From contig NQMI01000110.1 of NCBI GenBank assembly GCA_002270565.1, positions 93,193 through 157,192 on the forward strand: a stretch of 64,000 nt of DNA. The letters run 5' to 3'. Shown here piece after piece: positions 10,461 through 21,755 of the stretch. Source of the stretch: Stenocarpella maydis (lineage: Eukaryota; Ascomycota; Sordariomycetes; Diaporthales; Diaporthaceae). Positions within the stretch are counted from its first letter, which is position 1. Each line of letters opens with the position of its first letter. Under the pieces are notes generated by a model. The model was not told the DNA's origin, did no database searches, and saw nothing but the letters and a program-made list of their open reading frames with translations. Both the position numbers and the translations under genes were made by a program.

Positions 10461-11219
10461 CTACTCAATACGTGGACGCTTCGCAATGGGGGGCGCGTCT
10501 CCGCTGCTGAGGGGCCGAGACTTACCACCCTGCTTTCCGAAGTACTCGAGGCTGCCCTTGGGGTCAGCCTTCATGGTCTCGCCGCCGGACTGCCAGCCGG
10601 CGGGGCAGACCTCGCCGTGCTCGTCGGTGAACTGGAAGGCCTCGACGAGACGGAGGGTCTCGTCGACGTTGCGGCCGACGGGCAGGTCGTTGACGGTGAT
10701 CTGGCGCAGGGTGCCCTTGGGGTCGATGATGAAGAGGCCGCGCAGGGCGATGCCCTCCTCCTCGATGAGGACGCCGTAGTCGCGGGCGATCTTGAAGTTC
10801 TTGTCGGCGACCAGGGGCAGCTTCAGGTCCTCACCGAGACCGCCCTGCTTGCGGGGGCGCTCGCGCCAGGCCAGGTGGGTGAAGTGGCTGTCGGTGGAGA
10901 CACCCAGGACGGTGGTGTTGAGCTTCTCAAACTTGGGGAGCGCGTCGTTGAAGGCGAGGATCTCAGTGGGGCAGACAAAGGTGAAGTCCATGGGGTAGAA
11001 CAGGAGGACGACCCTATGAGCGAGGTGAGCGAGGCTCCGGGTCGTAAAGAGGGCGCAGGGGGGGGGGGACGGTGAGGGAGGACTGCGCGTCCTTGCTGGG
11101 TGTCAGACTCACCATTGACCCTGAAAGTCCGAGAGAGACACCTCCTTGAACTCGCCGTGCTCAAGGACGGTGGTTGCCGTGAAGGCAGGGGCGGGCTTCT
11201 GAACAAATGCCTTGGACAT
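10461..11219 (-). CDS. Typical 2-Cys peroxiredoxin (Tsa1/Prdx-like)
   Basis: Thiol peroxidase reducing H2O2, organic peroxides and probably peroxynitrite with thioredoxin. Exons 11219-11113 and 11013-10461 (intron 100 nt, GTGAGT...TAG) encode 219 residues. The peroxidatic Cys is C50 in FTFVCPTEI; the resolving Cys is C172 in [14 protein letters not shown] (around residues 93-98) and a C-terminal YF are present, the two motifs of hyperoxidation-sensitive eukaryotic peroxiredoxins that can act in H2O2 signalling. There is no targeting peptide, so cytosolic. The tail after YF is unusually long and basic (ending [10 protein letters not shown]), and it contains a perfect GTAAGT donor at 10525, so the true C-terminus may come from a further exon. 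Core assignment is secure. Confidence 0.93.
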
Positions 11220-12438
11220 GATGGCTGATGGTGATGGGGGCTGGTAGGGGGTGTGCTGTGCCAGGCGTGGTAGGTGAGGGAGTCTGGGGCTCGAGGCGTC
11301 TGCGGTCGCGAGGCAGGGCTGAGCTGGACGCTTTTGAGAGAGGACCGAGGGGTGGAAAACGTTGAGCAGATGCGATTAGATAACGCGTCCGATGACAGAA
11401 GCGCAGAGAATCAAGCCCACTTTTGAGGGTAGTGGGTGGTGTAGACTGGAGTCTGTGATCCCGATGTCGCAGGGCCTTTGAATGTCTGTGTGCTCGCGTT
11501 CTGTCGGCTTGGCCAAGATGTCGAGGTGAGATCCACACGGAGTGTCTGCGGTGGATACGAGCAGCGGAAACTTCTGGAGCTCCTGGCAGAGAGAGGGAGA
11601 CAGAGGAGCGACAAAACTTTGAATCCCGACTTTTCCTTGATAAGTGACGATAACGCCATCAGACGCGACTCTGGTGGGGCCCTGCGCGTCTGACCCTTCC
11701 TTGTGGGCCTCGCCTTATTTGACGCAAAAGCCGCATGGACATTCCTTGACATGTACGCTACACAAAATCTCTATCTTGTTTGACACCACACATGGTACCT
11801 ACACTACACCACACATGGTACACCATAGGCTCCAATTTAGTATTGCAAGCGGTCCCGTCCCACCGTCCCGGTCTCGTCCTCCATCTAGACAATCCACAAT
11901 CCACAGTCTGACAGATGCACTACGCATGGACATACTTTGATAGGGAACATGGTAAAATCGGACTTATCCGAGGACCCCAGATAGCAAGCATACACTAGAA
12001 GCCAAGCTCGTTCCAAATCACCACTGACCTCACCAGATGGCGTTCTGAAGTGGGTCCCGCTTAATGAGTTTCCGAATGGCGTGATTCTGGATGACATGGC
12101 ACAGATTTCATATGGTATGTCCATTGTGAGGGCTAAGATACCTATCTGCTTGTATACAGGAAGGGGTTTTTTTTTAAAAAAAAAAAAAATAATCATACAG
12201 AAGAATAGTAATGTTGCCACGGGCCCGATTCTTACAAAGACCCACCCCCAGCTTCGGAAGGATCAGATACCTTCATTCCTCTGGATGGGCCGGGCCACGG
12301 GGACAGGACAGGAGAGCATTCCTGTGCTCAAAAGAGGTGCCAGTGGTGAGGCCGATGGTTCCTCCCAGCACGCCCAGTGTTCAAGGTATCGGCAGAGCCA
12401 CTGATTCCAAGGGGGGATTCCTATGCCCGGCCAGCAAA
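11220..12438. other. Peroxiredoxin upstream region and LPMO 3' flank
   Basis: The right-hand flank of the peroxiredoxin start (about 11220-11700) is C/T-rich on the minus strand and should contain its promoter and 5' UTR. Further right it is AT-richer, with an A/T homopolymer at about 12167-12190. No gene supported. Confidence 0.5.
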
Positions 12439-13562
12439 TCAGTGACTGCGCTTCTTGCCGCGGCACCCAGAGGTAGGCTTCGAGGCAGCCGAGGTGGCAG
12501 CCGAGGTGGCAGCCGAGGTGGCAGCCCGAGTAGCAGTGGTCAGGGTCGTTGGCGCCGGGGCTGGGGCTGAGGCTGCGGACTGAGCCGGGGCTGAGGCCTG
12601 GCCCTGGCTGTTGGAACTGCCAGTCGACGAGGACGATGCGGCATTGCTGCTGGCACCGCTGGCACCGCCGGTCCACACGGCCGGGCCGGGCATGGGGAAA
12701 GGCTTCATTCCGTTGTAGATGCTGAAGTTAGCATAGTCGTCGGTGGACTTGTATGCGCCGGGGAACTTGACGGTTGGGCCAGGGGTGCCGCTGCCGCCCC
12801 CAGTGACCTTGACCTGGACGCAGGACACATAGTGCTCTGGCTGATTCATGAAAGACTTGTGGACGCCTGGGGGGTGGTGGTGTCAGACTGTTTGCTTTCT
12901 TCTGTTTTCTATCCCAAGTGCGGGGGCCCGTTGACTTACCAATGTGCTCGAAGCGCATGAGGTACTCGCCCGAGGGGGTGTCCTTGGGGATGGTGGCATT
13001 GAGCGTGTTCTTGTCCCAGGTGCACCAGGCGTCCTTGGTCAAGTCTCCGCCTTGGTTGCACACGCCCGTCTCAGCGATCTTGAACCAGTCGCCAGATCCG
13101 TCGTAGCTCTTGACATCGCCGGGGGCCTTGGACATGTAGAACAGTGCAGGGCCTGTGTAGAAACAAAGCACGGACAAGTCAGCCACACGTTGATGTAGAT
13201 GCACATGTGCTTATCCGAGGGCCGGTCAGAGGCTTACCAGGGTGCTGCATGGTGGCCCCGACGCCAAGCTTCACCGTCACATCGCTACCCGCGGCGACCT
13301 CCAGGACGTCAGTCTTGCCAGCATTCGAGAAGGCGCCCTGGTTGCATCGGGCATCCTCTCCCTTGTCGATGAAAGAGTTGTCACGGATATCCGCGGCAGG
13401 GTTCGAGGACAGCTTGATGGGGTTGTACTTGGTAGGCCGGGTAAAGTCTCGAATGTACTTGAATGATTGGCCAGCGGCGCCGTTCACCACGACCGAGTCG
13501 AAGAAGTAGTGAGCCGATGCCACCTGGGCGAGGGCAACAAAGACAGCAGGTGTAAGTCTCAT
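12439..13562 (-). CDS. AA9 lytic polysaccharide monooxygenase (LPMO), secreted
   Basis: Copper enzyme that oxidatively cleaves cellulose or related beta-glucans outside the cell. Exons 13562-13238, 13152-12940 and 12866-12439 (introns with GTAAGC, GTAAGT donors) give 321 residues. A 17-residue signal peptide ends in VASA, leaving the mature N-terminal His (H18, HYFFDSV), the defining copper ligand. The second histidine-brace residue is H107 in QHPGPALFY and the axial Tyr is Y192 in PEHYVSC. C73 and C195 can form the conserved disulfide. The catalytic domain is followed by a Ser/Ala/Pro/Thr-rich linker and a short basic tail (SGCRGKKRSH); no CBM1 is present. Part of the linker is coded by a 12-bp tandem repeat. 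It stands alone, without other cellulases nearby. Confidence 0.93.
12485..12520. repeat. 12-bp tandem repeat inside LPMO linker
   Basis: Unit GCAGCCGAGGTG occurs three times in a row, followed by a diverged fourth copy. On the coding strand it encodes Ala/Thr/Ser tetrapeptides (AATS) of the linker. Confidence 0.85.
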
Positions 13563-13585
13563 GTTGTCGGTTGGGCTGGTGAATT

Positions 13586-13622
13586 GAATGAGTGAATGAG
13601 TGAGTGAGTGAATGGATGAATG
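13586..13622. repeat. (TGAG/TGAA)n microsatellite in LPMO 5' UTR
   Basis: Short imperfect tetranucleotide run (GAATGAGTGAATGAGTGAGT and on) directly upstream of the LPMO start codon. Likely within the transcribed leader. Confidence 0.6.
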
Positions 13623-13735
13623 AGTGTGGAGCCAGAACTTGAACTTCAAGTTGAGAAAGAAACGAATGTGTTTGCTCGGAAGCGTGAGTGATGCCTGTAG
13701 GAGATCATGTTTTGATCCAGACGATCCTCAGTGCT

Positions 13736-13745
13736 GGTTATATAC
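13736..13745 (-). promoter_or_regulatory. Probable TATA box of the LPMO gene
   Basis: Read on the minus strand the sequence is GGTATATAACC, about 175 nt upstream of the LPMO ATG. Position and sequence fit a fungal TATA element; no experimental support. Confidence 0.45.
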
Positions 13746-16582
13746 CCATCATCATCGCCAACAAGTCCAGCTGCATGCCAAGATGGCATTCAAGGCATCT
13801 GGACTACCCCATAATCTCACGATATGCCCTTCTAGGCGCTGATGTCCACGTCGGTTTAAGGGGGAGGGAGGAAATGTGTCATGTAAGATTTTCTCCGGGT
13901 GTCCCCGCACGTCCACCCGCTCCATAAGTCCAGCGCCACCATCAATTCAAAGCATCCTACCTCCCTCCTAGCAGGCCCAAATGGTACTGAATGTAATTAG
14001 CATGCATCCACCGCCTCGGGTAGCCTCGTGTCAGGGCTGGGCGGGCAGGGGCATCAAGAACCATCAAATATCATTCTGGGGCTGCAAAGTCTTGGCAGGG
14101 ACATTCCTGCAGGACTCGAGACAGGCCTGGCTGCACTGTGGACCCGAATCCGAGTCGGGCGCGATGCTTTGTCCATGTCCTTGGGCACTGGGTTAGCTAT
14201 GGGATAAACTCGACCATAAAAGCCTGTCCTACCCCTCCTCCCCCAAAGGCACCTTGTTCATATTCAGGAGGAGACCCCGCGGTTGGTGGACTAATTATTA
14301 TTTTGAACCCACCCATAGCTCTTGGCACGAGGGCATTTGGAAGTTGGACTGCGGCGTCTTCAAGGTCGGAAAGAGCCCCATCCCCCAGGGCGCTAAAGCA
14401 CAAAGCTAAAGCACAAAGCTTATAGGGCGGGGAAGGACTGATAACCGAGAGCGGTTAAAGCACATTCTCTCCGACGGGGGTGACCTACTCTGACTCCCCG
14501 TGTGATAAGCAAGCTTCAGCCAAAGCTGCGATCTCCCTCTGGTTAGCTCGACACAACACACTCCCAGACGCGACGCATGTGACGGCACAAAATGATCCCA
14601 AAAGAATAACTTGCCATTTCCTGAATTTTATTGTGGTAATCTGTATCGACAAGCAAAGAGTCCAAGGCGGGCCCCCCAGCCTGAGGGGAGGGGGCGGAGG
14701 GAGGGGGCTCGTAGACAAGACACATTCGAGATACTATGTAATCATCCACATTATGGGACTTGTTTCAGTCCAGCTTACTTAGACTTGACTCAGGCAATCT
14801 TGCTGCTGATGCTTCTCCTTTTACCGCAGTAACTCGTGTTGTCACATACACCTTGACCGGGATCCCAAACGTTAAATCATGTTGTATTTTTCCTATTGGC
14901 AATTGCGGACCACCAGGTCACGCTTTGCCCACTTTGTTAGCAAAAACACTTTGAGTGGACAAGTTCACATTTAACTCTTGGGATTCTGGAGGAGGCGTAT
15001 ATATTGGGCATCTCTTAGAATACCGATTAGTACAAGCCAAATGGATACGGCTTAACCCGAGCATAGCAGTATAACGCCCGCCCGCGTCCCAGGCTGACTC
15101 TTCTGGCTGAGAGGCGGAAAAAACTTCCTGCCAGGTTGCCCGTTGACCTAAGCCGCCTCTCGAGATCGACCCGAGCCCATCAGAAAACGAAGTGAGCCAT
15201 GCCACGTGCCACCACGAGGACATCGCATCCTAAGAGCCGCACGGGGTGTGCAACCAGTATGTTACGCAAAATTAAGGTGACTAATCAGTTAACCGCAATC
15301 TACGGCTGTCTACAGAATAGGTGCCGTCCCTCGTGTGTGTTTTCTACGATTAGCAGTATATCATGTATCCAAGCCTCATCTCAACGCTACAAGTGCGACT
15401 AACCCCATCTCGCGTGCGGCAACTACCCCCTTCAAGCACCATGTGGAGTGCGATTTGGTCAGCTGGGGTCAGATCTGCCCACTGATATTACAACTTACCT
15501 AGGTACCTTGAAACTTACATTGACCTCCAACACTCTGGTAGTACCGTAGTAAGGCAGCCATCTCTTCCACTAGCCCAGATAATGGTAGCAGGCATCCACC
15601 AATATCCGAAAGATATCGCTGTCTGGCTCGCAAGCCTTGTCCCAAGGCGGAATTTCCTCATCTATCGGCTCCCGATGGCCTGAGGGTCTCAATATTTTAG
15701 TGCGTCGCACTTCGCGCGTCCTCTTCGGTCGAAGACACAGCACCAGGACAGCATAATGTCATCGTCTAGGACAGTCTAGGCAGATGAAGTAGCCCTGGCC
15801 CGCTCGATCTTGAAGGTCCCGTGTGGTTGTGTCCCCCTTCGGCGAGTCGCTGGCATCAGATCCGGCATAGCGTTCAATATCGTAAATGTAGCGCATGTGA
15901 GACATCTCTGACGGGCGTATCAAACTTGGTGAGAATATGTAAAAGTGGTAGAAGCTCGCGGGTGGTCAGGAGCTGGGATTTATCAGCAGCTTATGGCGGC
16001 ATGGCCATGACTGCCGGTCAGTTAATCCAAGTGGAGTTGATGCAGAGTGGCTGAGTTGAGACCCAGACGTGAGGTGCAAAGGCTGAACCGCGGCTGAGAG
16101 ACATGAAATTTGGAAGGATTCCATGAGGGACAAGTGGAAAAATGCACTCATCAGAACGCAGATATTAGGACTACCCCGCCCCAGCAAGTGTGCAGTTTTG
16201 GGCCGGCAAAATGAGCTGGTTGGTGCCCGTAGCGAGGCACGACATGGATTAAAAGCATTTCTGTAAGCCCATATGCTGGGAGACCTTGAGAGTTCCCCTC
16301 TTGTTCAGCGGAGCGGGACGTGGATCAAGCTTGCGAGATACGCGGCCCGCGTAGCGCTATTACTGTGTTTTAATTCCCTGAAGTTATCTTAATGTGGATT
16401 GGTCTGTTAAGGATTCTTAAAGCTAGATTGGTTAGTTCAGATGTACCTCTGGAAGTATTTAGTTGAAGAGTGAGGACTGTTGTTGAAAATAGAGCTAATT
16501 ACATAGGTAGGTAAGCTCTTCTTCCGCTGCCCTCTTGCGTTGCCGCCCCCTTCGCGGCCCTCTTCACGAGGCCCTCTTTACC

Positions 16583-16690
16583 AAAGGTATGTAAGCTTCG
16601 ATCCATATCCCGCTCCACTAATCTCTTGGCTGCTAGGGGGGGGGGGGGAAGTTGATTGATGAGTAAGTCTAGGGCTGGCAATTAAACCAG
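16583..16690. repeat. Diverged direct repeat, copy A
   Basis: Matches copy B at 16852-16940 across most of its length: AAGGTATGT, AGCTTCGATC, CTTGGCTGCTA and TCTAGGGCTGGCAATTAAA appear in the same order in both. Several differences are C/T or A/G transitions. Copy A also carries a run of about 13 G. Confidence 0.75.
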
Positions 16691-16830
16691 CAGCCTACTC
16701 TTTATCCCGCCCTCTTCGTCCAGGCCCTCTTCATCTCTTTAGGCCCTCTTCATCTAGGGCCTCTTTGTTAGGCCCCCTTTGTTATCCCCTTTACCGCCGT
16801 CTTCGCCGGGGCCCCTTCGTTATGGTTGCT
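16690..16830. repeat. Irregular GCCCTCTTC tract
   Basis: Between the two direct repeat copies (and just before copy A, 16510-16580) variants of GCCCTCTTC/GGCCCTCTTCATC recur at short irregular intervals. It looks like a decayed minisatellite. Confidence 0.6.
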
Positions 16831-16851
16831 GTAGCCCTTTTGCCGTGGCTG

Positions 16852-16940
16852 AAGGTATGTTAGCTTCGATCTACGTCCCGCTCTGCTGATTCCCTTGGCT
16901 GCTAAAGATTGACGATTAGTCTAGGGCTGGCAATTAAAAT
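16852..16940. repeat. Diverged direct repeat, copy B
   Basis: Partner of copy A; lacks the poly-G run and has a shorter middle. See copy A. Confidence 0.75.
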
Positions 16941-19016
16941 AGCGGCCCATGGTCTATTTTTACTCTTGGCATTCCGGAGTGTGCCCATGTGTCAGCCTAG
17001 AGTGGGTGTTGAATCGATGCCTTACTGATTAGATGGAATGGGTATGCCACCAACACTGATTTCGCGAATCCCGCTCGATGACCGGGTGCTTTCAAAGGTG
17101 CCTTGAATTTTCAGATGCACCTACTTGGTCGAGAGGCACAGTGACTGCTCAGCCCCAACAAAGATAACACAGTGGCTATGTTGTTGATGGGGCTGTCTGC
17201 CTAACTGATCTGTAGGCTTGTAGCTAGCACGTTGTTACCATACCGGGTCTGGAGATGACATGGATAACTTAACCACACGATCCAGCGCGCCATGTCCGAG
17301 CTTGAAAAGGACGGTGAGGAATATCGGTCGCTTCTCACTCTCATCACAAAACCCCACAAAACGATATCCCATTTTTCACAATAGCATTTCAAAGCTCTTC
17401 CAAGGCTTACTTGAGGTTGTAAAATCAGCACAGCCTTGACTGCAGTGCTTTTGGCTCTCTTACTGCTGCTCCGTATGTACCTAGTGCATGTCTTCCCGTC
17501 TGAGCAGAATCATCTAGATCGAGGTCGAATTTAATGCCACGGCGCTGCCTCACAGAGATGTTCTTTGCCTCAAGTCGAGACAATTCGGAAAGTCACGATT
17601 TTCAATTTCCTATGTGGGAGGCGAGAATTCTCAAATTAGTCAACAGCAGTATTGGGCCGCCTCTGGTGACTTGAATGACTATTGCAAAGTAATTTAGGGT
17701 GAAGAGGACTAATACGAGATTCTTCATGAAGAATCCAAGTTCATCGGTTTAACTCCAATCTGTGATGGATAACTGCACTACGTAACGCTCAGTATGATCT
17801 TCCAGGATGGATGAAAGCAAATTCAGTGTCTGATATGCGAGCCGTATCATTTCCCAGATCTCCCCTTCAAGCGCAACTTGAAAAGTTCTGCTTTGTTTTT
17901 TATTGTTAGCATTATTGGCGATGAGGCTGATAGCAACTGCTTCTAAGGACTGATCCAGATGTCAGGAGTCAAGTCTTTCACCGGCAAATTGCCCTTCTGA
18001 CTGCAGAAAACCCAGGATACTGGAATGGGCTCATAAGTTGGATACCTGGGTGCCCTCTTATTGGTTACTCTCTATTGGGATATCCTCCTTTAGGAAACCT
18101 TCCCATGGGTACCACATCTGCCATGGCCTCTTCGTACCCAATAGAAGGAATAGACGTCTATATAAATATTCTCTACAGTATGGATTCCAAATCCGCAGGT
18201 GAATTCTTCTGTATTGCCCATGTCGGGGAAGTCAACTTGTGAGATTAGGACCAACACATTATTATCCTGAGGTCCCTGTAATCTGTTGACCTTGCTTGCC
18301 CTGGGGTATTTAGGTTGAAGCTCGTGTGGGGCCTATGTATCTACATCCCCTGTCCATGACTACGCAAGTCCGAGGTCCCCCGACTTTTATTATGGAGCCG
18401 AGCAGGCAGCTTATCTCTCAGCAAACTACCGACGCTGCCCCCAAGACCTGACTGACACTACTCTCTCGACAGAGAGGCTGTGCTCTCTCTACCTTTGCTG
18501 TAGAATTTACGTAATGCATCTTGCCGGGCCGAGCTCGATAACGTAGAGTAAGCTCGACGCTATCCTGCAGCTCTTTTTTTCTAAAATATAAAAAAAGTGT
18601 ATCGTGATGGCTTAGGACGAAACTAGCTAGCCTCTGCTTTTCGTTCTTTGTCGACGGTTTCGGATGCTAGGGCGGGCAAGGATACAGCTGGTATTCTGGT
18701 CCCCTCACAGGCCCGGGGGTCTGGATGCGACACTACATACAGTCCGGCCCGGCAACGTCGAGAAGATACCTTGGTATCTGGGTACTGAGATTGCCGAAGC
18801 CGTTATCATCGTACTTGTCATGAGGAGCTTATTAGTGCCCTTGGCCTTGGCTCCGGGCTAAGGGCTCTTCATCTTGAGGGGCACGATTCGTACCGGTACC
18901 TAGGAGTTCACTTGCCAGCTTCAACACCAGATGTCCCGGTATCCGACATCTTGGGGCATGATCCTGCAGTGGCTTCACAGGTAAATATATCATCTGACGG
19001 CCGCTCTGACTTTGCC

Positions 19017-20941
19017 ATGGCGGACACACGCAAGCCTCGATCGCTGGAAGAGACGGCGACGCAGCCGCCCTCGGAGATCGTCAACGCCGTCGATCAGGAT
19101 GTGGTTGATGCTTGCGACCTGGCCGCTCTGGGTCATGACCAAAGCCTCACCCGGAAGTTCGACCTCGTGAGCATACTCGCACTGGCGTTCTGTGTGCTGG
19201 GGACATGGGCGACCTTCGCGCTGGTGAGTACAGGCGCAAACCCCTTCCCATCGTGGTGTACGGCGGGTGTTTTATTACCTCGCGTGACAAGCTGCCTCGA
19301 TCGATGGGGCTGCGGCTGCTGTGACGAAGCCCGCCTGTCACAGGCAGTAGCAGCGAGTTGCTAACCCGGCCGCTCCCTATGCAGGACCTCGCCAGCGGCC
19401 TGACCAACGGCGGCCCCATCAGCATCCTCTGGAGCCTGTTCCTCGTCGCCGTCTGCAACATCTGCGTCGTCCTCTCCCTGGGGGAGCTCTGCAGCAGCAT
19501 GCCCACCGCGCTGGGGCAGGCCTACTGGGTCCTGCGGCTGTGGGACGCGCCGGCGGGGAGGCTCGCGTCGTACCTCTGCGCCTGGATCAACACCTTCGGG
19601 TGGTGGACGCTCAGCGCGTCCCAGACGGCATTCATGACCAACTTCCTGCTCAACATGAAGGTCATGTTCGACCCGGAGTGGACGGGCGCGAGCAGCGGCT
19701 GGGTGCAGTTTCTGGTGTACCTCGGTGTGAACACGCTCTTTACCGTGTTCAACTTGGTTGCGTGTAGGAAGGATAAGGTTTTGCCCTGGTTCAATGACTT
19801 TGTTGGAATCGGCTTCGTGGGCCTCTTTGTGATTATCAGCCTGGCACTCCTGATCTCCGTGGGCACCAAGCCCGGTCTTGAGTTCCAGCCTGCGCGGTTC
19901 GTCTTTGGGACCTGGATCAACCAGACTGGTTGGAACGACGGCGTGACAGTGAGTGAAAGCCCCTACCGACCGACCCGACGGTGACAGGCTACCTACCATT
20001 GCCTTCTGTCACTACAGGGCGTCGCTGACAGCCATTCCTCTTTGAAGTGGTTCACAGGTCTGCTTCAGGCCGCCTATGGCCTGACCGCCTTCGACTCCGT
20101 CATCCACATGGTTGAGGAAATACCAGCACCACGTCGCAATGCGCCCAGGGCAATGTGGCTCGCCGTTGTCACCGGCGCCGCCAGCGGCTTCATCTTCATG
20201 GTCGTCTGCCTGTTCTGCATCCAGGACCTGGACGCCGTCATCGGCTCGGACGTGCCCTTCATGCGGCTAGTCCAGGATGCAGTTGGGCTCCAGGGGGCCG
20301 CGGTCCTCTTGTCTCTCTTCATCTTCAACGGCTTAGGCCAGGGCATCAGTATCTACACTACCGGGTCACGGCTAACCTGGGGCTTTGCAAGAGACGGCGG
20401 GATCCCCTTCAGCACCTACTTCGCACAGGTCAATACCACTTGGAAGGTCCCGGCAAGGGCGACAGTGCTTCAGGGGGTTATCGTCGCCCTTGTGGGCATC
20501 CTATACCTCTTCGCCAACACCGTGCTCGAAGCCATCGTCAGCACGACTACTATTGCCCTCACAGTCTCATACGCAATGCCGATCGTGACCCTCATGATGG
20601 CCGGGCGGGATAGGCTGCCACCTGGCGGCTTCCGCCTAGGATCTCTTGGCTCCTTGATAAACTGGACGTCCATCATATACTGTGCCATCACGACTGTCTT
20701 CTTCTTCTTCCCCGGTGAGCCCAACCCGGCTGTCGCTGACATGAATTATGCAATCGCGGTGTTTGCTGTCATGTTAGCAATGGCCATCGGTTTCTGGTTT
20801 ACCAAGGGTCGCAGGGCTTATATGCGGACTACGGAATCTGCCAAGAATGTGTTGGAGGCTCGGAGGCGTGAGATGCTCATACACAACGGTGTACCAGAAA
20901 GCCACTCTGATGGAAGCGTTGTGCAGAGCATCTCTGGTTAG
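19017..20941 (+). CDS. APC-family permease (choline/GABA/amino-acid type, Hnm1-like)
   Basis: Proton-coupled uptake of an amine or amino acid across the plasma membrane; exact substrate unknown. Exons 19017-19223, 19385-19948 and 20018-20941 (introns 161 and 69 nt, GTGAGT...CAG) encode 564 residues with about 12 hydrophobic segments. Family hallmarks are the first helix region LALAFCVLGTWATFAL, the following GLTNGGPISILW, LGELCSSMPTALGQAYWV, AYGLTAFDSVIHMVEEIPAPRRNAPRAM, and LTWGFARDGGIPFS. These fit the fungal choline/GABA permease branch (Hnm1/Uga4/Bio5). An ATG 35 codons upstream in the same frame (18912) could extend the N-terminus; I prefer 19017, which starts the usual cytosolic tail. 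Confidence 0.88.
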
Positions 20942-21755
20942 AGGAAGCTGTGGAATGGGCGCGAAGGCTTGTTGAATCGTCTCCTGATTACAGCCTCGGA
21001 GAAGTATTCACAGATCAGCAAGTTTGGCTGCTTGTGTATGTGTCTTTACCACTAAATTTCTAAGTATGCCGAACCAAAAACGCACATAATCCACCGAGGG
21101 CTTTGTCCAAAGTTCTCCACTGGTATTCAACTCCAAGCGATAGACAAGCCTGGGCGGGCGGATCTAAGAACCGGCCCTCTGGTCAATTCTACGCATGCAG
21201 AGGAGAAACTCATACGCACGAATTCTAATCCTCCGCCTCTCTGGCACCATCATAACTAGACGTCCTGTTTGAGTCATGTACGCGCATGGAGGCCAATTAC
21301 TAGAGGAGTTACGCTGCCAAGGTCATACACGAAACCACTATTGAAACTCTATTTCACAATCGCACCATCCGTACAGCCCTCTTAGTTGTATCCTCATCCA
21401 TCGCGGACCAGCAGAATTACAAGACTATCAACACACTTTAATAACTATATAATATATAAATATAAATATTAAGCTTTATAATATTAATTATTCGTATATA
21501 AAGTTTAAGAATTAAAAATACTATTATATTTATATAATTTATAGTTTATATTTTACGGCTTATGGCTTATAGTTTATAGTTTACAATTTAGAGTTTAGAG
21601 TTTGTATATTATAGTGTTTTTATAGTTTCATAATACTGATTATCTGGACACGGTTGTGGCATTCAAACAAAATATCCTCCTCCCCCTGGTAGGAGTATAC
21701 CCAAGAGGATGGCACTGCACTTCTTTTCTTTCTACCATAATCAGGTGTCATAAGA
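20942..21755. other. Intergenic region with AT-rich island
   Basis: Permease 3' flank, then an AT-rich block (21430-21640), then the short promoter of the methyltransferase gene. No coding frame supported. Confidence 0.55.
21430..21640. repeat. AT-rich island with degenerate TTTATAGTTTA/TTTAGAG motifs
   Basis: About 200 bases composed almost entirely of A and T, embedded in GC-rich DNA. Its right half contains imperfect repeats of GTTTATAGTTTA and TTTAGAGTTTAGAG. It could be a degraded element or a simple AT tract. Confidence 0.65.

Larger units (their letters stand above)
13563..19016. other. 5.4-kb gene-poor region with degraded repeats
   Basis: Apart from the LPMO promoter at its left end and the permease leader at its right end, I find no frame with codon bias or protein-family signature. 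It includes the palindrome ACCTAGGT (15497), a CCCTCTT-rich tract and a diverged direct repeat (16510-16945), and stretches of moderately AT-rich DNA (17600-18600). It could hold a non-coding RNA or the remains of mobile elements; nothing specific can be supported. Confidence 0.5.

Noticed and set aside
10281..11075. 264-codon plus-strand frame opposite peroxiredoxin
   Set aside because: Antisense shadow of the peroxiredoxin exon, whose catalytic motifs are clear.
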